DNA of 8,324 nucleotides from an uncultured Campylobacter sp. Lineage in GTDB: Bacteria > Campylobacterota > Campylobacteria > Campylobacterales > Campylobacteraceae. Location: positions 1-8,324 of the forward strand of contig NZ_CALKTL010000198.1 of the NCBI RefSeq assembly GCF_937997405.1, given 5' to 3'. Shown one piece after another: positions 1-5,316 of the stretch; position 1 is the stretch's first letter; each line of letters opens with the position of its first letter. Made by a program: the position numbers and the translations under genes. The notes below the pieces were generated by a model. That model did not search any database. It was not told the DNA's origin and saw nothing but the letters and a program-made list of their open reading frames with translations.

Positions 1-1
1 T

Positions 2-154
2 TTTGTGCTGTTCGCCGTATGCTGTTTGTTTTGCACTGCACATGCCTTGCGCCGCCTGTTTGCACTGCTCGTCACGCGGTATTCGTTTTGCGACGGCTTC
101 CGCGATACTACCGCCGCAGGATTTGTGAGCTTTTATAGCGCGCGGACAATCTGA
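2..154 (+). CDS. Possible C-terminal end of a truncated membrane protein gene
   Basis: This frame is open from the window edge to a TGA at 152-154 and gives about 50 residues. It begins with a hydrophobic, cysteine-rich stretch (FVLFAVCCLF...) that could be the end of a membrane helix, followed by a more polar tail containing RYSFCDGFRD. The other two forward frames also stay open for over 100 bases, so openness alone proves little. I prefer this frame for its helix-then-polar-tail pattern. No family is recognised, and the start lies outside the window. Confidence 0.3.
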   Translation, partial: FVLFAVCCLFCTAHALRRLFALLVTRYSFCDGFRDTTAAGFVSFYSARTI

Positions 155-272
155 GAGCGTGGCTAAATCAACGCACGTCCGAGTAGATCGCCGCCGCGGC
201 GTAAATTTCATAAATTTAATCCGCCGAATAAAATTTACTCGCGCCGCCGTATCTTTGCGGTGTAAATTTTGC

Positions 273-278
273 TAAAAT
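273..278 (+). promoter_or_regulatory. -10 box (TAAAAT) for the DUF3137-type gene
   Basis: TAAAAT is preceded by GC and a T-rich stretch (AAATTTTGCTAAAAT), the usual Campylobacter sigma70 layout of an extended -10 without a clear -35. Transcription would begin near 284-286. An ATG at 286 would then be leaderless, which favours the downstream TTG at 328 as the translation start. Confidence 0.5.
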
Positions 279-327
279 TCGCTCCATGCGCGAAATCCGC
301 TGCGCAAATTTAGAAAAAGGTAAAATT

Positions 328-1149
328 TTGAATCTAAACGAAGCGATAGTTGCCACCGCGAAAAAGCAAAAAGAGTGCAGACGCGCGTTTGCAAAGTATC
401 TATTTTTGGGAATTTTATTTATAGCTGTCCTACCCGTAGGCGGCGGATTTGCCGTAGGACATCTTTTTGAAAATCGTCTTGCACCGCTATTTTTCATCAT
501 TATCTATATTCCGTTTTTTCTCGCCGCGCTAATGGCTAATGCTAGCCGAGTGACCAGCGAGCTGGGGGATTACAAAGCGTTTTATAAAGACGTTTTCGTC
601 CGCGCCGCTATCAGCGAGGTAGGTCCAAATTTTAGCTATGATCCAAATGCTGGTATCAGCCGTAAAGAATTTCGCAAAATCGGCATCTATTCGCCAGACG
701 AGTTTCGCGCAGAAGACCTAATTAGCGGAACGTATAATGGCGTCAAATTTAACCTCAGCGAAGCGACCCGCATCCCAAACGGCGCGACGCTGGAGCTAAG
801 CGACTCGGCGGCGCTAAATTTGCTCTCTGCGATAATTTTTGCTTGGGAGGCCATGAAGGATATGCAGGCATTTGGCGGTTCGGTCTTGATCTGCGAGTTT
901 TACAAGAAATTTAGCGGGCAAACTATAGTCGCGAGCCGCACGCTAAACACCAGATTTTTAGGCGAAAAAGAGCAGATGGACGACGTGTTTTTTAGCAAAG
1001 AATTTCGAGTCTTTGCGGATGATAAAGTAGAGGCGAGATATCTTTTGACGCCTGCGTTTATGGAGCGTTTGAGAGAGTTAAAGATAAAATTTGCTGGAGA
1101 GATGGGCGTGAGCGCCGAGCTTAGAGGACGCCGCGGGGATCAAAAATGA
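328..1149 (+). CDS. DUF3137-type two-TM membrane protein, C-terminus probably frameshifted
   Basis: The protein has 273 residues from the chosen TTG start. A short basic N-terminus is followed by two hydrophobic segments (about residues 20-47 and 52-71) and then a soluble region. That region resembles DUF3137 proteins: a YKAFYKDVF helix, the EDLISGTYNGVKFNLSEA stretch, and near the end FRVFADDKVEARYLLTP followed by MERL. The family's function is unknown; the layout implies a membrane protein with a cytoplasmic or periplasmic domain. I chose TTG 328 because AGAAAAAGG at 312-320 is a ribosome binding site 7 bases upstream, whereas ATG 286 has no such site and falls on the predicted transcription start. 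If ATG 286 is used, 14 residues are added. The last residues (ELRGRRGDQK) do not look like the family's usual end. A family-like ending lies in another frame just downstream (see 1112-1228), so the gene is probably shortened by a small deletion with frameshift. Confidence 0.7.
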   Translation: MNLNEAIVATAKKQKECRRAFAKYLFLGILFIAVLPVGGGFAVGHLFENRLAPLFFIIIYIPFFLAALMANASRVTSELGDYKAFYKDVFVRAAISEVGPNFSYDPNAGISRKEFRKIGIYSPDEFRAEDLISGTYNGVKFNLSEATRIPNGATLELSDSAALNLLSAIIFAWEAMKDMQAFGGSVLICEFYKKFSGQTIVASRTLNTRFLGEKEQMDDVFFSKEFRVFADDKVEARYLLTPAFMERLRELKIKFAGEMGVSAELRGRRGDQK

Positions 1150-1228
1150 AATTTTAGAGCTTTTATCTATCATAGACGAGCTAAATTTAAACCCGGATTT
1201 AAGCGGGGCGGCGATTTTGGCTGATTAA
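1112..1228 (+). pseudogene. Out-of-frame remnant of the DUF3137 C-terminus
   Basis: This frame is +1 relative to the upstream gene. It is open from 1112 to the TAA at 1226-1228 and reads SLEDAAGIKNEILELLSI then IDELNLN. From memory, DUF3137 proteins end with a helix of the form ...IVEELKLN, so this looks like the true C-terminus detached from its gene. The segment normally between the MERL helix and this end (a strand with LYIAI-like residues and a DLFEPS-like motif) is missing. I therefore infer a deletion plus frameshift rather than a single base error. A translational slip or an assembly error is possible but would not restore the missing piece. Confidence 0.5.
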
Positions 1229-1309
1229 TGCGCGCCACTATTTATTGGCTAAAATTTACTTGCGCTGCGGCTGGGATCGCCGTTATTCTCCGCTGCCGAT
1301 CGAGATCCG

Positions 1310-1579
1310 CTACGGCTCGGATCGCTCATTTTCGCTGCCGTTCGGAGCGCGCCTAAGTAGTTCCTGTTCGCGAGCGAATAATCTGCAAAATTTCTCCCAG
1401 TCGTGCAGATAGACGAGCCTGTGCTCTTTGCCGCTTTCGTCTATGAATATGCCCTGCGTCGAGCCAAGACTCATCTTTTGCCAGTAGCCGAAAAACGGCA
1501 ACGCCTCGATCTCCTCTTGCAGCACGCCTCGCATCATGCCGTTATCGTAAATTTTTAGATCGTAGTAGGTCCTTTTCAT
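1310..1579 (-). CDS. Small hypothetical protein, 89 aa
   Basis: I do not recognise the family. The start is well supported: a GAAAGG ribosome binding site (1585-1590, complement) lies 5 bases before the ATG at 1577-1579, with a -10 box further upstream. The first 70 residues look like a real small globular protein, starting MKRTYYDLKIYDNG and containing FFGYWQKM and an acidic GIFIDESGKEHRLVYLHDWEKF stretch. They are rich in Y, F, W and charged residues. There is no signal peptide, membrane helix or cysteine pair. The last 15 residues (RRAPNGSENERSEP) are low-complexity and may be read-through into spacer DNA. It follows the DUF4299-type gene on the same strand but has its own promoter, so operon membership is not implied. 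Confidence 0.6.
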   Translation of the reverse strand: MKRTYYDLKIYDNGMMRGVLQEEIEALPFFGYWQKMSLGSTQGIFIDESGKEHRLVYLHDWEKFCRLFAREQELLRRAPNGSENERSEP

Positions 1580-1609
1580 TTTAACCTTTCTAAATTTTAC
1601 CGCGACGGA

Positions 1610-1615
1610 ATTTTA
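1610..1615 (-). promoter_or_regulatory. -10 box (GATAAAAT) for the 89-aa gene
   Basis: On the minus strand the sequence reads GATAAAATTC, with TAAAAT at 1615 down to 1610. The predicted transcription start is near 1603, giving a leader of about 24 bases that contains the GAAAGG ribosome binding site. No -35 box is evident, as is usual in Campylobacter. Confidence 0.5.
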
Positions 1616-1761
1616 TCGTGGAATTCTTAAATTTGCATCGGGATAAAATTCTATCTTTTAGAATTTTGTCCACTGCGAGATTTGCTGCGAATTCCGCGAC
1701 TTTAAATTTTTGCGGCGTCAATCCTCGATGAAGCCCTGTAGAATTTCACCGCAAGTAAAAT

Positions 1762-2691
1762 TTAGCCTGCTAGCGCCTTTAGCTGATTGACGTTTAGCCC
1801 GTCAACCAAAATATAGCTCGCATCGATGAAGCGGTAGTTTTGCTTCGGCAGCCGCGCGATAAACTCACCGTATTCCAGCTCGGCGATGGCGCGGTAGTTA
1901 CCTGCGTCGTTTTCGTCGCCCTCTATGCCTATGAGCGCGATCTGCCAGTGCGCTACGTCGCTATTTTTCAGCATCTCCGCGTTTTGCCACTCCACAAACG
2001 GCTTGTAGGGCAGGATAGTGGGCAGGTCTTGCGTGAGCGCGTATGAGCCCATTATCGTGCCGTCATCTCCATTTCGGTAAAACCTCTGGTGCGCGCTGTA
2101 AGCGTCGAGATATTGCACCTCGATCAGCCGCTTGCTAAACTCGGCGGCGGGTTTATACGAGGCTAAAATTTTATCCATCATCGCGCGGTTTATCGCAAAA
2201 GGCCTCTGCGCCCCGTAGCAAAAATTTACTTCCGTATCGCCGCCTAAGTGTTGATCTATCGAATGTAGCCCCGCCGCTATATCGCGCTCGTAGTCGAATT
2301 GCTCTATCCTGTCGTGAGCGTAAATTTCGCCGTTTTCATCCGCGATCTCGCTTCCTAGCTGCTTAGATAGCGCCTGCAGATACGAGATCGCCAAAACCCA
2401 ATCAAAGACCGTCGCGGGCGTATTTACGCGCACAGCGTAGCTTTGCTGATCCTCATCGTAGCTAAGCTCCATTCCGCGCCCGCTCTTGCCTTGCACGCCC
2501 AAAATCAGACACTCATACTCGCTCAAAGGAGATTTTAAAAACGCCCTCTCGTCAAAGTCCTCGGCGCTCTCGTCTATGCCAAACACCGATAGATCGGGCA
2601 GGATATCCAATGCCTCGCTAACGCTCATAGCGTCCGAATACCCCATAAATAGCGGTCGCTTTTTGTTTTTGACGCGGAATTCTACGCTCAT
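1762..2691 (-). CDS. DUF4299 family protein
   Basis: The protein has 309 residues and probably acts in the cytoplasm, having no signal peptide or membrane helix. It matches my memory of the DUF4299 pattern along its length: MSVEFRVKNKKRPLF with a SVSEALDILP helix at the N-terminus, then GRGMELSYDED (71-81), SYLQALSKQLGSEI (103-116), EQFDYERDI (130-138), RPFAINRAMMD (163-173), EVQYLDAYSAHQRFY (191-205), LTQDLPTILPYKPFVEW (219-235) and YRFIDASYILV (286-296). The biochemical function of the family is unknown. The start is the ATG at 2689-2691, which has a strong AAAGGAG site (2698-2704, complement) 6 bases upstream. A longer open frame to 2766 would begin upstream of the promoter and is rejected. 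The gene is divergent from the gene at 2853, and both have their own -10 boxes in the 161-base gap. Confidence 0.85.
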   Translation of the reverse strand: MSVEFRVKNKKRPLFMGYSDAMSVSEALDILPDLSVFGIDESAEDFDERAFLKSPLSEYECLILGVQGKSGRGMELSYDEDQQSYAVRVNTPATVFDWVLAISYLQALSKQLGSEIADENGEIYAHDRIEQFDYERDIAAGLHSIDQHLGGDTEVNFCYGAQRPFAINRAMMDKILASYKPAAEFSKRLIEVQYLDAYSAHQRFYRNGDDGTIMGSYALTQDLPTILPYKPFVEWQNAEMLKNSDVAHWQIALIGIEGDENDAGNYRAIAELEYGEFIARLPKQNYRFIDASYILVDGLNVNQLKALAG

Positions 2692-2718
2692 CGTTTTCTC
2701 CTTTGTTAAATTGGCAAA

Positions 2719-2724
2719 ATTATA
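2719..2724 (-). promoter_or_regulatory. -10 box (GCTATAAT) for the DUF4299 gene
   Basis: The minus strand reads GCTATAATTTT, a near-perfect Campylobacter extended -10. Transcription would start near 2712, about 20 bases before the ATG, leaving room only for the AAAGGAG site. This fixes the start codon at 2691. Confidence 0.7.
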
Positions 2725-2801
2725 GCGAAATTTTACCCGCCGCGGCGAGCTAAATTTGCGGCGCAAGGAGTTGTGAAAAGTAAGCTTAAAGCTTTTTGGG
2801 A

Positions 2802-2807
2802 TAAAAT
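2802..2807 (+). promoter_or_regulatory. -10 box (GATAAAAT) for the 2853 gene
   Basis: GGGATAAAATTT follows a T-rich stretch. The predicted start of transcription is near 2814, giving a leader of about 39 bases that ends in the AAAGGAG site at 2841-2847. Confidence 0.55.
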
Positions 2808-2852
2808 TTAAACAGACCGACGTAAGCGGTAAATTTAATCAAAGGAGCGAAA

Positions 2853-3491
2853 ATGACGAAAGATCAGTGCTGCGTTTTAAAGCATTTGACGGCGGGCGAG
2901 ACGGGCGGTTTTGAGAAAACGGGCGAGATGAATGACGGCGAGTTTTTGGATGAGCTTATCGGAAAAGGGCTTGTTTGGATGCTTGACTGGGTCGGCGAGG
3001 ACGAGACGGGCGATGTGGGCAAATTTATCAGCTCTAGACTTGATGCGCTGCAAAGCGGCGTGTCACTAGAGTGCGATAAAATTTACGCAAGGCTCGAAAA
3101 AGAAGCGAAAAAAGAGGGTTTCGAGCGCGGCGATGCGAGCCTATTTTTGATGAACGAGTTTCAAAAGGCGCTGAAAAAGAGCGATTTTAGGCTCTTTACT
3201 TTGGACCTTCATAACGACGCTTATTACCTACTTGTCGCGCACAAGGACGCCGAGAAAGATTTTAAAAAGCTAGGCAAGCGCGAGGAGCTATTTTGGGATA
3301 TCGCGCCGTGGGGCAAGCGCCGCAAAAGGCAGATCCTTTACGTCATAAACTGCGAGTGCGGCGAGATGTCAGCGTGGCAGCTGGATGCGGACGAGCCCTC
3401 TCCTAGAGATGAGGTTTGCGAGGTTTGCGGGCGGGTACTTTTCGACGCAGACGGCAACGCGATGCAGCCTTTAGAGAAGGAATTTATCTGA
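2853..3491 (+). CDS. Hypothetical protein, possibly DUF6630-like, with C-terminal four-cysteine tail
   Basis: The protein has 212 residues and a clear start: AAAGGAG at 2841-2847, 5 bases before the ATG. I do not recognise it firmly. The acidic first half contains LVWMLDWVGEDETGD (40-54). Residues 102-130 (a helix, then FRLFTLDLHNDAYYLLVAH) resemble the ending of DUF6630 proteins (LDxxSDxYxLxLV), but that match is from memory and tentative. The tail holds C167-x-C169 and C189-x2-C192, separated by 19 residues, which looks like a small zinc ribbon (CECG...CEVCG). No membrane segment or signal peptide is seen, so the protein is probably cytoplasmic. It is a single-gene unit divergent from the DUF4299 gene. 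Zinc binding is inferred from cysteine spacing only. Confidence 0.65.
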   Translation: MTKDQCCVLKHLTAGETGGFEKTGEMNDGEFLDELIGKGLVWMLDWVGEDETGDVGKFISSRLDALQSGVSLECDKIYARLEKEAKKEGFERGDASLFLMNEFQKALKKSDFRLFTLDLHNDAYYLLVAHKDAEKDFKKLGKREELFWDIAPWGKRRKRQILYVINCECGEMSAWQLDADEPSPRDEVCEVCGRVLFDADGNAMQPLEKEFI

Positions 3492-3590
3492 TCCTACTTG
3501 CTTATCGCGGCTTTACGTGCGAAGTTTTGGCTGGATGAAAGTCAAATTTTATTGCGCAGATTGACAGGATTTAGCGCGTGGATTTGGTTT

Positions 3591-3720
3591 GCGACTCGGC
3601 GGCGAAATGCGGTTTAAATTTAAGGCTCGCTCGGGCGGCGGAATGTAGTTTTTGATTTGCGGCTCGCTCTGGTAGTAAAATACGGCTCGACGCGGCTCGC
3701 TTTGGTTTGCTGCTCTCGTG
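3591..3720. repeat. Degenerate direct repeats, about 30-37 bp, with CTCG-based joints
   Basis: The motif GGCTCGCT or a close variant recurs at about 3623, 3660, 3683 (as GGCTCGA), 3694 and 3710 (as CTCTCG). Between occurrences lie related blocks, for example GGCGAAATGCGGTTT and GGCGGAATGTAGTTT, which align with few changes. The copies have diverged strongly. No coding frame is convincing across them. Confidence 0.35.
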
Positions 3721-4032
3721 AACGGTGAAATTTTGCGGCTTATGTTTGCCTTAATAAGACCGTAGCGCAGGATGCACTCTTTTAGCGCTTGCGTTCTGCG
3801 TGAGTTTTTATTTAACAAGTTCGCAGTCGCGGGCGCATCTACCTATGCTGCGCTAAATTTTGATTTTAATGGTTGTGGACGTAGGCTCGCGCCGCTAAAA
3901 ATCAAAATTTTGCCCTGCCGCGAGCGCTAAATTTACAATCTCTAAATTTAAAATTTTAAGCGTAAATTTTGATCTAAAATTTCTAAAGTCGCTAAATTTT
4001 AAAATTTAAATGCAATGCGAGCTTGCCGGCTT

Positions 4033-4078
4033 GTTCGCCATAGAGCTCGTAAATTCCGCCGCTGCAGAAATGGCGAAC
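4033..4078. repeat. 9-bp perfect inverted repeat with 28-base loop
   Basis: GTTCGCCAT (4033-4041) pairs exactly with ATGGCGAAC (4070-4078). The loop contains the 19-bp sequence found again at 6727-6745. There is no T tract on either side, so it is not a classical intrinsic terminator, although it lies about 125 bases beyond the 3' end of proC. It could be an RNA hairpin or the footprint of a small mobile repeat. Confidence 0.5.
4048..4066 (+). repeat. 19-bp direct repeat, copy 1 (non-coding)
   Basis: CGTAAATTCCGCCGCTGCA occurs here and, identically and in the same orientation, at 6727-6745 inside the deacetylase linker. This copy sits in the loop of the 4033-4078 inverted repeat. Confidence 0.75.
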
Positions 4079-4201
4079 TCATTCGATTTAAAGATAAGGC
4101 AAAATTTTAGCTAGAGCGAGTGCCCGCACAGAATTCCGATATTAGCGCGACTGCGAAAGCGCTATGTTTGAAATCCGAAACCGACGAGGTGCGGCGAAAG
4201 G

Positions 4202-5179
4202 CTAGCCGCGAGCTTTGGCGATGCACGCCTCGATCGCCGCCATCACCGCTGCGCGAAACCCCGCCGCCTCCAGCGCCGCGAGTCCCTCTATCGTCGTGCC
4301 CGCAGGCGAGCAGACCGCGTCTTTGAGCTCCGATGGGCGCTTGCCGCTTTGCAGCAGGCACGCCGTGCCCTCTACCGCCGCCGCTACCGCGTCGTAGCAC
4401 AGCGCCCGCGGTAGTCCGCCCCGCACGCCCGCGTCTGCCGCCGCCTCGATAAAGGCGCACACATACGCAGGCAGGCTACCTGCAATCCCCGTAAATGCAG
4501 CAAAGCCAGCCTCGTCTATCTCGTAAAATTTGCCGATTTTGGCGGCTAGAGCTCGCACGATCTCCCGACTGGCCTCATCAAAATACTCGCCGTAGCACAG
4601 CGCCGTAGCCGACGCGCCGATACCCGCGGCGACGTTTGGCATCGCGCGGGCTATAAAAACGTCCGCACCTACGATATTTTGGGCGCGCTCCAGCTTAAAA
4701 TTCGGCGCCAAAAGAAGCAGGATTTTGCCCGCAAGCTCGGGCGCGATCAGGTGCAAAATCTCCTCGTAGCTGGCGGGCTTGGTCGCGAGCACGATAATAT
4801 CCGCTTCGTGCGTCAGTTGCGTCTCGCCTTGTAAAATTTGCACGCCATAGCGCTTACGCAAGGCTTCATTTTTGCTTCTAGCATAAGCTAGGACTTGAAG
4901 CTTCGTATCGGAGCCGGACTGCGCGCAGGCGGAATCACGCTCGCGGCTCGCAAAATTCTGCTCTAAATTTGCGGAATTCTGCCCGCAAGGCGCAAAGCTT
5001 TGAGTATCGGGCATAAAATTTTGCCCGTCGTGCGCGGAATTTTCTCCGCTCGCCGTGCAATTTTCCCTATCCTCTGTAAAATTTTCTCCGCCCTTTGCGC
5101 AATCTCGCCCACCAGCTTTGCAAAGTGCGGCGATCATCGCCTCGCCCATATTTCCGCCGCCGATAAATCCCACTTTCAT
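4202..5179 (-). CDS. proC: Pyrroline-5-carboxylate reductase with heptapeptide-repeat insertion
   Basis: ProC reduces 1-pyrroline-5-carboxylate to L-proline with NAD(P)H, the last step of proline synthesis, in the cytoplasm. The 325-residue product shows the dinucleotide-binding start MKVGFIGGGNMGEAMI (1-16), ADIIVLATKP (126-135), ARAMPNVAAGIG (177-188), the substrate-binding helix region GSLPAYVCAFIEAAADAGVR (234-253) and SPAGTTIEGLAALE (291-304). Family members usually have about 265-280 residues. The excess is a low-complexity stretch at 25-87, nine seven-residue units lying between the first Rossmann helix and the second strand (LQVLAYARS). That is a surface loop, so activity may be kept. 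The start is ATG 5177-5179, with AAAAGGAG 5 bases upstream; the open frame to 5212 lacks an ATG start. The gene is divergent from ilvC. Confidence 0.93.
   Translation of the reverse strand: MKVGFIGGGNMGEAMIAALCKAGGRDCAKGGENFTEDRENCTASGENSAHDGQNFMPDTQSFAPCGQNSANLEQNFASRERDSACAQSGSDTKLQVLAYARSKNEALRKRYGVQILQGETQLTHEADIIVLATKPASYEEILHLIAPELAGKILLLLAPNFKLERAQNIVGADVFIARAMPNVAAGIGASATALCYGEYFDEASREIVRALAAKIGKFYEIDEAGFAAFTGIAGSLPAYVCAFIEAAADAGVRGGLPRALCYDAVAAAVEGTACLLQSGKRPSELKDAVCSPAGTTIEGLAALEAAGFRAAVMAAIEACIAKARG
4919..5107 (-). repeat. Nine 21-bp tandem units (heptapeptide repeat) inside proC
   Basis: ProC residues 25-87 divide exactly into nine heptads. Their first three residues are RDC, ENF, ENC, ENS, QNF, QSF, QNS, QNF and RDS; position 4 is A or T in eight of nine units, and positions 5-7 vary. 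At the DNA level the conserved core is RAA-AAT-T or CAG-AAT-T, so five units contain an RAATTY hexamer (AAATTT, AAATTC, AAATTT, GAATTC, GAATTT), and one unit has an extra AAATTT. The outer units are the most decayed. The 189-base length keeps the reading frame. Confidence 0.85.
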
Positions 5180-5211
5180 TTTCGCTCCTTTTAAAGCTAA
5201 ATTATGCCTCA

Positions 5212-5217
5212 ATGATA
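5212..5217 (-). promoter_or_regulatory. Likely -10 box for proC (GCTATCAT)
   Basis: The minus strand reads TTTTGAGCTATCATTG, an extended -10 preceded by a T-rich run. The predicted start near 5205 leaves a leader of about 26 bases with the AAAAGGAG site. A nearby CATAAT (5201-5206) is a weaker alternative because its leader would be too short. Confidence 0.4.
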
Positions 5218-5280
5218 GCTCAAAATTTCTTTATCCGCCCTTGCGGCGCGCGGTTTATCTACGTAAAAGCAAATTTTAGC

Positions 5281-5286
5281 TACAAT
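5281..5286 (+). promoter_or_regulatory. -10 box (GCTACAAT) for the ilvC operon
   Basis: AAATTTTAGCTACAAT fits the Campylobacter extended -10 with upstream T-rich DNA. Transcription would begin near 5293, leaving a leader of about 24 bases with AAAAAAGGA at 5302-5310, 6 bases before the ATG. The leader is too short for a leader-peptide attenuator. Confidence 0.6.
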
Positions 5287-5316
5287 CTCGCCTAAATTTT
5301 TAAAAAAGGATGCGTT

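Larger units (their letters stand above)
4010..4114 (+). other. 34-codon open frame, possible peptide or gene remnant
   Basis: An ATG at 4010 opens a 34-codon frame ending at TAG 4112-4114. It encodes VNSAAA (from 4049) and ends QNFS, echoing the N-[F/S] repeats in ProC and in the deacetylase linker. There is no purine-rich ribosome binding site before the ATG (the upstream bases are AAATTTAA). I read this as a fragment of repeat-type coding sequence rather than an expressed gene. Confidence 0.2.
3492..4201 (+). other. 710-base spacer without a convincing gene
   Basis: The spacer lies between the ends of two convergent genes (2853-3491 on plus and proC on minus). It holds degenerate direct repeats (about 3591-3720), an AT-rich stretch at about 3840-4010 densely packed with AAATTT words, a 9-bp inverted repeat at 4033-4078 and a 34-codon open frame at 4010-4114. 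About 15 RAATTY sites fall here. I see no tRNA, rRNA or CRISPR structure, and no hairpin with a T tract that would be a clear terminator for either flanking gene. The whole may be decayed coding sequence. Confidence 0.6.

Noticed and set aside
1304..1323. Short stem GATCCG...CGGATC at the end of the 89-aa gene, considered as a terminator
   Set aside because: There is no T tract after it in either direction and the stem is only 6 bp.
1608..1651. 10-bp inverted repeat GAATTTTATC / GATAAAATTC
   Set aside because: The left arm is the -10 box of the 89-aa gene on the minus strand. The right arm is another copy of the common GATAAAATT word. The pair is better explained by word frequency than by a hairpin or operator.
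2692..2766. N-terminal extension of the DUF4299 gene to 2766
   Set aside because: The extra 25 codons cross the -10 box (2719-2724) and the ribosome binding site. The ATG at 2691 has AAAGGAG at the right distance and gives the family's usual N-terminus.
3549..3818. 89-codon open frame on the minus strand in the spacer
   Set aside because: It begins with TTG and has no ribosome binding site or promoter. Its product is a biased Ser/Pro/Arg-rich sequence produced by reading through the degenerate repeats.
3901..3973. Inverted repeat ATCAAAATTT (3901-3910) / AAATTTTGAT (3964-3973)
   Set aside because: It sits in a stretch packed with AAATTT words, where such pairings arise by chance. The 53-base loop makes a functional hairpin unlikely.
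4107..4460. 117-codon minus-strand frame overlapping the 3' end of proC
   Set aside because: It is a Gly/Arg-rich shadow frame of the GC- and Ala-rich end of proC, whose own frame has clear family motifs.
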